64,000 nucleotides of DNA from Isoetes taiwanensis (Eukaryota > Streptophyta > Lycopodiopsida > Isoetales > Isoetaceae). The stretch lies in NCBI GenBank assembly GCA_021234155.1, contig JAJEKV010000313.1, positions 1 to 64,000 of the forward strand, given 5' to 3'. Below the pieces are notes generated by a model, which saw only the letters and a program-made list of their open reading frames with translations, was not told the DNA's origin and did not search any database. Below are positions 57,237-64,000 of the stretch, piece by piece; position 1 is the first letter of the stretch, and each line of letters opens with the position of its first letter. The translations under genes and the position numbers were made by a program.

Positions 57237-58614
57237 GTTGTACTACACGTTTTCCTTTTACATTGAAAGGATGGCGATGTTGCTTCCCAACAACTCACAG
57301 TGTACTTGATTCATCTCCACTGGCAGACATAAGATTCATATCCATCTTGGATGAATCTACACAATCGTCTATCAAACTATATGGATAGACGAAGATCGGC
57401 AAGTCTAGAACAGAAATAAGATTTCGGCATAAACTAGTAGGTACATGTAAAATTCCACGCAAGACTTGCACACCACTGGAAGTATTAAAATGAATATCTC
57501 CAATGCCTTTGACCTCATGGGTCGTGTTATCGCCAAGAAACACAAGTTTCCTAACTTGAAGTGGGCGATAATTCTTTAACCAGTGTTTATGAAAAGTCAT
57601 GCGCTACGTTGCATTGGAATCAATAGTCATGGAAACAATAGTTCTTGTAGAAAAAGCAGCTTCAGAAGCTTCATCACATACAACACTTGCATGTTCATCT
57701 GGAATATGAAGTCCATCTCGGATTGCCTGTGAGTAAAGTTTTATGTGCTTAACAAAGCATTTATAATAGCATTCGCTTTCAACACGATTCTTCTTTTTAC
57801 AATAGGTACAAACAGTCTCTGACTTAGGTTGCTCAAGTCTAGCCAATTGTTGTCTATCACCACCACGACCCCAGCTTCTACCACGACCGCAGTGCACTTT
57901 ATATCACTAACAAAGACTTTTTCATCTTCTCGGCCTCATTTCTTACAATCAAGAAGTAAAGCTTGATCTTCATGCATATTGGAACCCCATCTTTTGGTGA
58001 TTCACAAGCTCGATCTAAGGTCATAGATTTTTTATTGGCTAACACAGTCGCAAGGGTCTGTAACTCTTCTAGTATAGACTCCAGAAATGGACAACATGTT
58101 GATCATGTGGAATACTAGCACTTGCAGAAGATAATGCTTCAAGGAGCGCATCAAATGAATCATTCAAATGATACTGCAATGATGTAAGATCTTTGCAAAG
58201 ACTAATCACTTCATGCATAGTCTTCCTCATGTAGATTTTTTCTAAATACTTCCAAAGTTCATTAGGAGTAACAAAATCCTTAGCATCCATTAAAATGGAT
58301 TTTTTGAGAGCATAAAGAATCAGTGCTCGACCTGTTTGATCTTTTTCATTCCAGTCATCTATATTCTTAATCCAAGCATATCATATGCAGCACTATCCAG
58401 AACAAGATTGCCGATAGTTGCACCAACTGGCTGCGCCGGAAGAAGGTTCTTCCTAGTCACAATTCCAAAAAGCTTTTCATTTTGCAGATGGAGCTCCATC
58501 TTAATCTTCCAAGCTGGGTATCCAACTCCAAAGAATACATATAAATCTTTTGTCTAGCAGCGAGCCCTCGAAAATTCACAACTGCACCAGAATCGGATGC
58601 AAGCTCTGATACCA
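57237..58614 (-). pseudogene. Copia-3 gag and protease
   Basis: From the right: DAKDFVTPNELWKYLEKIY and HEVISLCKDLTSLQYHLNDS (gag), an Arg/Gly spacer GRGRSWGRGGDRQ, a Cys pair CTYCKKKNRVESECYYK, and the protease-like MTIDSNAT. In place of DSGAT it has DSNAT. VFLGDNTTHEVKGIGDIHF and GILHVPTSLCRNLISV follow. Frames change at about 57,600 and 57,900. The integrase start is found beyond copia-2 at 48,6xx. This is the oldest of the three copia elements by nesting. Confidence 0.8.
58603..58614 (-). promoter_or_regulatory. Copia-3 primer-binding site
   Basis: GCTCTGATACCA, complement of TGGTATCAGAGC, directly adjoins TGTTAAAC at 58615, the putative LTR end. Confidence 0.82.
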
Positions 58615-59052
58615 TGTTAAACTTGCTAGTTTACTAAGAAAACACGAGAAAAAGATATGCACCACAATAGAAGACACGTATATTGAATGATACGTGTTAC
58701 AATATCTAGGTACCATAAAATATACATCCAAGGGAAAAGGCTCATGTTGCCTTTTTATAAAAACATGCTGCCTGGAACCAAGTCCAATAAAACGAACATA
58801 AATCAGAATGCAGAATAAAGAGTGAAGAGAAAGGACTGTTCAAATAGAAAATTACGGCGTACTATGTTGTGTATTGCCAGAAAGAGAAAAATGCTTAAGA
58901 GGAAGCATCAAATCTAAATATAAATGCATCAATTCAATATGACCATTTACTCTTAATTTGCAATATTTAACTTTAGACTTCTCGTATGGACATGAGCCTG
59001 CATATTACTTATGAAATTGGGAAGAGCTGAAATACCAAATAATCCAAAATAT

Positions 59053-60104
59053 ACCCATGATTACTGGAAGGTTGCAGAAGAAAAAAAAGCCCTGGGAAGA
59101 ATCAAGCGAGGAAGATCACTTGATGGAGGCAAATAATACCTCTTGCTTCGTGGGTACAAGATCGACGCAACTAATAGCCCTTCCTTACAATTGAGCTTGC
59201 AACGCCATCTTTTAACCCTAGAGTCTGAAATAAATCTCTACATGGGAAAAATTGGCTGCATCAATACAAGAGAAAAGAAAGCCCCATTCTTAGCAACGAT
59301 GCCAGAGTAAAAAAAATGCTATCCTCAATCTCAGAAACGACGTCTAATAATAACTGTTTTTTCTTTCCAAACACATCTTAAAAAATAAATCTATAACATG
59401 ACCATTCCTTTGATCCGATGGCTACAAATGAAAGTTGGTGAGACACACTCAAAATACCTTTAGTATATATAAAGACTGCTGCTTTGGTCTCGCTTGCAGC
59501 AACTGTCGGCATGTTGCCAAGCCCACCTCAGTTCCATTAACCACTCTAATATTGGAGCGATATGATTTTCCATCATGCATAAAGGCTTTTTTAAGACAAT
59601 TCACATATGTTCTTGTGAACTCCAAATGAAAAAATCAATTTTAGATGCCATGTTTTAAAGATTTTCCAATTTGTCCATATTTCTTCATCCAATAGAATCA
59701 CTTGCAGCTCATAGCTCATGATTGCAAAAGACACTGGTGTTTTGTGGCCTCGAGAATTCCTAGCACCATTGCTTCTAACTTCTTTGATTTAGCCCACATA
59801 ATGAATCAGAATCCTCAGATAAACTCGTTGCCCATAAATCCCTGAAGAATCGCAACAATTGTATGTAGATTACAACAAATTGATTGGAGCACACAAATAA
59901 CTGTCCAACTGTATCCATTGGGTTATGGCAAACATGGCAAATACTACACACTCGTTCTGGCTTGTGGCTTTACATAACGATCAAGCTACTCCATGTACAC
60001 TCTTGATCAAGTGAACTATAATTGTCTTAGAGAATAGATAAAGATTCAAGGTTCAATAGTCACAAAAACTGTGATGCTGATGTAGCAGTCGTTGTGGCAG
60101 TCAC
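59053..60104. other. Unassigned 1.05-kb stretch absent from the paired copy
   Basis: It separates two LTR-like segments that adjoin each other at 63.6 kb, so it is an insertion here or a deletion there. Minus-strand phrases such as VVNGTEVGLA and KIDFFIW are coding-like but unassigned. No target duplication was found. Confidence 0.4.
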
Positions 60105-60301
60105 TTGTGAACCCTTATCACATTTTCGGCCATTACTCCCCTATGCGGATGAACTAGAGGAAGTGCTACTCCAATTCGAAAACTGACTCTGAGACTATGC
60201 GATCCAATTCAAAAAATAGACTCCAAGACGGTTCTAGGGAAATAAAAATTGCCTCAATCGGAGCTTTGATTGCGGAGATATGTGCAATTGAAGTTTAGCT
60301 T

Positions 60302-61942
60302 CTTCTTTTCTTTTCTTTTTTTTTTTAGGGTAAGAATTTTTTGATTAATATAAAAATGGTACACGACCTTCTTGTGGGCTCCACAATAGGCCAGATAGGA
60401 AGTATATATACAATGCTCTTGGTCACCAGATAGAAGGAATTGTCACAAAAAATACATGCAGCCATCAAACTGAAAAACTACCCTAAGATCAAGTCCACGT
60501 ACTATGCTCAAGGTTCTCAACCTCTTCTTCATCCCTGCAAAATGATATGCTCCTCAGCCTTTTAGTTCTTCCAGTACTAGAGGGCGTGGCCTTCTTTTCA
60601 GCTCTTATAGGTACTATGGGAAGGTAATAGCACTTGTAGAGTGCAATCAAAAAATTATTCCTCAAGATCCCGAAGAACGCACCGAAGGAATACCTAGAAG
60701 AATAAGATATGTCACTACAAGTCGCTCTGCATTGGATGAGAATGCCTGAAGATCTGCCTTCTTCTCCTACTAGCAGTACTATAGAGGCTGACTTGCTCTT
60801 CCAGAAATGTACTCCACTACCAAGAAGCCCAACCCGCAAGATTTTAAGCAGAAGTAGCACTATACTAGGCAAGATTGCCAATTGTCTTCCCACTAGCAAG
60901 GTACTATAGGCCTATCTCCAAGAGCTCCCTCCAATACTAGAGTAACCTGCTACTCCACCAGTATAACTGCCTCAACCTCTTCTCTACAATAAAGGTACTA
61001 TAGACTAGGCTACTCTTACCATGTAGAGCTTCAAGGCAAAGAAACATATATTTAACAGTTTTGAATACTATGGGAGAAAGCCAATTACAGTTCTAATGGA
61101 AATTTTCCAAAGAAGCCTCCAACCAAATGCTACAACCCCGCAGATCCATGGCTGCCCCGTCATGACAAATAGGAGTTGCAGTGAACAAAATATCTGTTTC
61201 AATAATATCTGCCTCCTGAAGCACACCCCGAAAGATTTGAAGACATTACCATTTAAACAGTATATGTGTTGCAGCTACAAGAGACACAGGTCTCCCGTCC
61301 TGTATTTCTTGCTTTACCAATCTGACCTGTACATATCACCATGTCATCCTCTCTAGCTGAAATAGAGAAGGGGAAAAAAACCCATAGGCGATACCAAGCA
61401 AGCAACACAGAAGAACAAAAATAATCCATTCTATGTCCCCCCCTGCCATGGTAATGGCCAAGAAAAGACATGCTGCAGTGAGTGCAGACACAACCACAGT
61501 GAGTGCGACCTTCAGGTTGCAGTGAGTGCAACAGGAAATTAAGCCAACACCAAACAGGATAGAATGAATGACCTATCCAGATCTGAAAAATCAAGCTAAG
61601 TAGCATCTATGTGCTCTAGCATTAGCCAAGAACAGGAACTGACTACTAGCCTAGTTCTGCCTAAACACAGAAACGCAAATGGCAAATGCTTAAAGTAATC
61701 CCCTACTAGATCAAGTGCAGATGCTAAGAGAGGGAGTTGGAAGTAGCAGCCATATCCCATCCTATCCTCTGCTGCAACCGTCACAGTAGAAATGGAAACA
61801 GAGACCTCTGCCTTCTGTCAAGGCTTCCAGAAGAAAACAGAAGCAGCAAGGCTGCTCTTCCAGCTATCGGAAATGCACAATATCGGAAAGCTATGGTCGG
61901 GCGGCCGCCGCCGCCCTAGTTAGGGCACTCCATTTCTCCGTC
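60302..61942 (-). mobile_element. 1.64-kb poly(A) retroposon with 11-bp TSD
   Basis: AAGTTTAGCTT occurs at 60291-60301 and 61943-61953, and once at the matching unoccupied position near 63797-63807. On the minus strand the insert starts GACGGAGAAATGGAGTGCCC, has a GC-rich 5' end with GGGCGGCGGCGGCCGCCC, and ends ATTCTTACCCT followed by an A-rich tail with AAAAG units. The longest minus frame (60899-60489) has no recognised domain. It could be a non-autonomous partner of an L1-like LINE or a retrocopy of a non-coding RNA. Confidence 0.82.
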
Positions 61943-62055
61943 AAGTTTAGCTTTGAATTATAGATGTTTCCACGACTTTAGCCTTTTTCTAGCAGACAAC
62001 TTGCCTTTTATATTAAAATAGCTCCTTGTCTTTAATTAGAATACTTGACTTATCG

Positions 62056-63079
62056 TATGGGATATTATCTATGGCATTTTCTTCAAGCTCGACCCCAACT
62101 AATAATATCACGTCCCTTTCCCAATAATAGTGCCTCGACCCCTTCCATAAATATTATAATGGTTGTATTGTCAAAGTCTCCTTGAGGAATATTAATATCT
62201 ACTAGGCAACACCTAGGAATATTAATTTACATAGAATTTGCCATATTATCATAACCCATTCGTCGTGGATCACTCCCCCATGCTTACTCCATATCAATAA
62301 TGGTTTAAAAGTGCATTCAACCAAGGTTTATGTGCACCATAGTTTAGAAATTAGTTTGTGTAGCTCTCCTCCCATGACATAGGGGCAATCCATAGGGCCC
62401 GAGCACCTTTTCTTTTTTCTTTTTTTCTTCCACGTGAGCAAAATGGTGTTACTATATATCCATCCATCTATCATTTGCACGGCTAGTGGTCAGAGTGGTA
62501 CATTCTTATATGCTTCCCTTCTATATATTGCGCATAAAAAACTCAAATGTTCATTTGCCAACTTATGGTATTTAAAGCTCTTGGGACCTACTTAGAAATG
62601 GCAAATGAATATATTATTTTGATCTAAGGAATGTTACATTCTACCAAACAAACAAACAAATCAACGAAGGCACCAATCATGAATGGATTGCTTAACTTTC
62701 ACATGAGAGCTAGGGTCATTTTCGATGCCTAAGACTTTGGGATGTGTGTTTCTTGTGTGCCCAAATGCCATGTGCATGCAAAGGGTGGTTAAGAAGTTTT
62801 AAATACAAACATAAGAGCATGCACCTGTTTTCCACCTAAAGGATAACCAACTTTTAAACATAGTCCTCACCATAACCAATCCAACAAATTGGTTAATTAC
62901 ATAATGTCCGTTGGACACTTGACATGCATAACTATTTTAGATTCTTATGATGTTTGGACCCTGTGCATTGTCGGCAAAGCAAGTAGCCATGATAGTGTGA
63001 ACCTGGAGACTGGAGACGAGCATACTACATATGTAGTCCAAGCCTATGGTCTATGAGGTCCAAGCCTATGGTCTATGTA
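62056..63079. other. No recognisable gene
   Basis: AT-rich DNA. A short direct repeat, GTCCAAGCCTATGGTCTAT, occurs twice at about 63038-63078, just before the LTR-like copy begins. Confidence 0.4.
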
Positions 63080-63905
63080 CAAGCTCATGTTGCCATTTTA
63101 TAAAGACATGCTGCCTTCCTAATATAGGCAGCTTCGCTAACATGATTAACCATGCCGGATATGGAGCTTTTTTATTTCTTCTAATCAAATAAATATGCAA
63201 GTTCTATGCATCTGAAGAATAATGCATGAAAGATTTCAGTCCCACTATAACTCTGGATCTTGAAGATTTAAGTCCAATAAGGCTAATATAAATCAGAATG
63301 CAGAATCAAGACTGAAGAGAAAGGACTGTTCAAATAGAAAATTACAGCGCACTATGTTGTGTATTGCCAGAAAGAGAAAAATGCTTAAGAGGAAGCATCA
63401 AATCTAAATATAAAGGCATCAATTGAGTCTGACCATTCACTCTTAATTTGCAGTATTTAGCTTTATACTTCTCTTGTGGACCTGAGCCTGCATATTAATT
63501 ATGAAATTGGGAAGAGCTGAAATATACCAAATAATCCAAAATATACCAAATAATTATGAAATTGGGAAGAGCTGAAATACCAAATATCCAAAATACTTGT
63601 GACCCCTTGTCACATTTTCGGCCATTACTCCACTATATGGATGAACTACGGGAAGTGTTGCTCCAATTCGAAAACTAGACTCTGAGACTACGGGAAGTGC
63701 TGCTCCAATTCAAAAACTAGACTCCGAGACGGTTCTAGGGAAATAAAATTTGTCTCAATCTCAATCGGAGCTCTGATTGCGGAGATATGTGAAATTGAAG
63801 TTTAGCTTTTAATTATAGATGTTTCTACGACTTTAGCCTTTTTTAGCAGGCAACTTGCCTTTTATATTAAAATAGCTCCTTGCCTTTCATTAGAATACTT
63901 GACTT
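63080..63905 (-). repeat. Degraded second copy of the copia-3 LTR-like sequence
   Basis: Matches segments 58737-59052, 60105-60301 and 61943-62055 in the same order and orientation, without the two long interruptions. It has an extra 150 bases near 63110-63260 and an internal duplication around GGGAAGAGCTGAAATA. It lacks the 58615-58736 end, so it is a partial solo-LTR-like remnant. Confidence 0.6.
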
Positions 63906-64000
63906 ACGGGGCTCAGGATAGTCTTACCCTTGTTTCGAGATCCGGGAGGTAAAAACCGGCCCTCCGGTATCACCGCCAGAACTTTCGACGGAATCATTTG

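Larger units (their letters stand above)
58615..62055 (-). repeat. Copia-3 5' LTR region with later insertions
   Basis: Sequence from 58615 has a minus-strand TATA-like TTTATAAAAAG near 58750-58765. Segments at 58737-59052, 60105-60301 and 61943-62055 recur in the same order at 63080-63905. Between them lie an unassigned 1.05-kb stretch and the retroposon at 60302-61942. The outer LTR border was not fixed. Confidence 0.5.

Overview
This window is plant nuclear DNA. The evidence is Ty3/gypsy and Ty1/copia retrotransposons with plant-type initiator-Met tRNA primer sites, non-LTR elements with zf-RVT-like C-termini, GT-AG introns, and pieces of two plant enzyme genes. A large, repeat-rich land-plant genome is likely. 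The species cannot be read from the sequence; a seed-free vascular plant or gymnosperm is possible, but that is only an inference. No intact protein-coding gene was recognised. Almost everything identifiable is a mobile element, nested in another, or a decayed gene fragment.

Layout. (1) About 1.0-3.8 kb, minus strand: the last eight exons of an acyl-ACP synthetase/AAE15-AAE16-like gene with two in-frame stops. (2) 6.4-10.7 kb plus 22.1-23.6 kb: one old Ty3/gypsy element (protease, RT, RNase H, integrase, and a long coiled-coil ORF after integrase). (3) 10,716-22,117: an 11.4-kb non-coding LTR retrotransposon (LARD-like) that split the gypsy element. Its LTRs are about 1.59 kb, PBS and PPT are visible, and the target duplication ATCAA is perfect. 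Removing it rejoins the host reading frame. Five hairpin-forming repeats lie just inside its 5' LTR. (4) 23.6-30.6 kb: mostly featureless AT-rich DNA with LINE 3' tails near 29 kb. (5) 30.6-32.9 kb, plus strand: a decayed beta-hexosaminidase (GH20) gene. (6) 34.8-37.8 kb: a near-identical 1.54-kb tandem duplication. Each copy holds a SINE-like unit made of a tRNA-derived head, a tandem-repeat body and a tetranucleotide tail. It is followed by TTCTAGAA-rich DNA.

(7) 38.8-48.5 kb: a LINE thicket. An L1-like LINE ends in poly(A) at 40,278 and abuts a minus-strand LINE with a pentanucleotide tail. That LINE is split by a 4.06-kb hAT-like element (8-bp TSD), which itself carries a plus-strand LINE of the same family, and by a 0.75-kb CAGGG...CCCTG element (9-bp TSD). 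(8) 48.6-58.6 kb: three nested copia elements. The plus-strand copia-1 lies in minus-strand copia-2 (TSD CAAAA), which lies in minus-strand copia-3. (9) 58.6-64 kb: LTR-like sequence of copia-3 repeated in degraded form at 63.1-63.9 kb. One copy is interrupted by a 1.64-kb poly(A) retroposon whose unoccupied site survives in the other copy.

The elements do not form a pathway. What can be read is a history of insertions. Single-base indels pervade the gene fragments and element ORFs, so either the region is old and unselected or some indels are homopolymer errors in the assembly.
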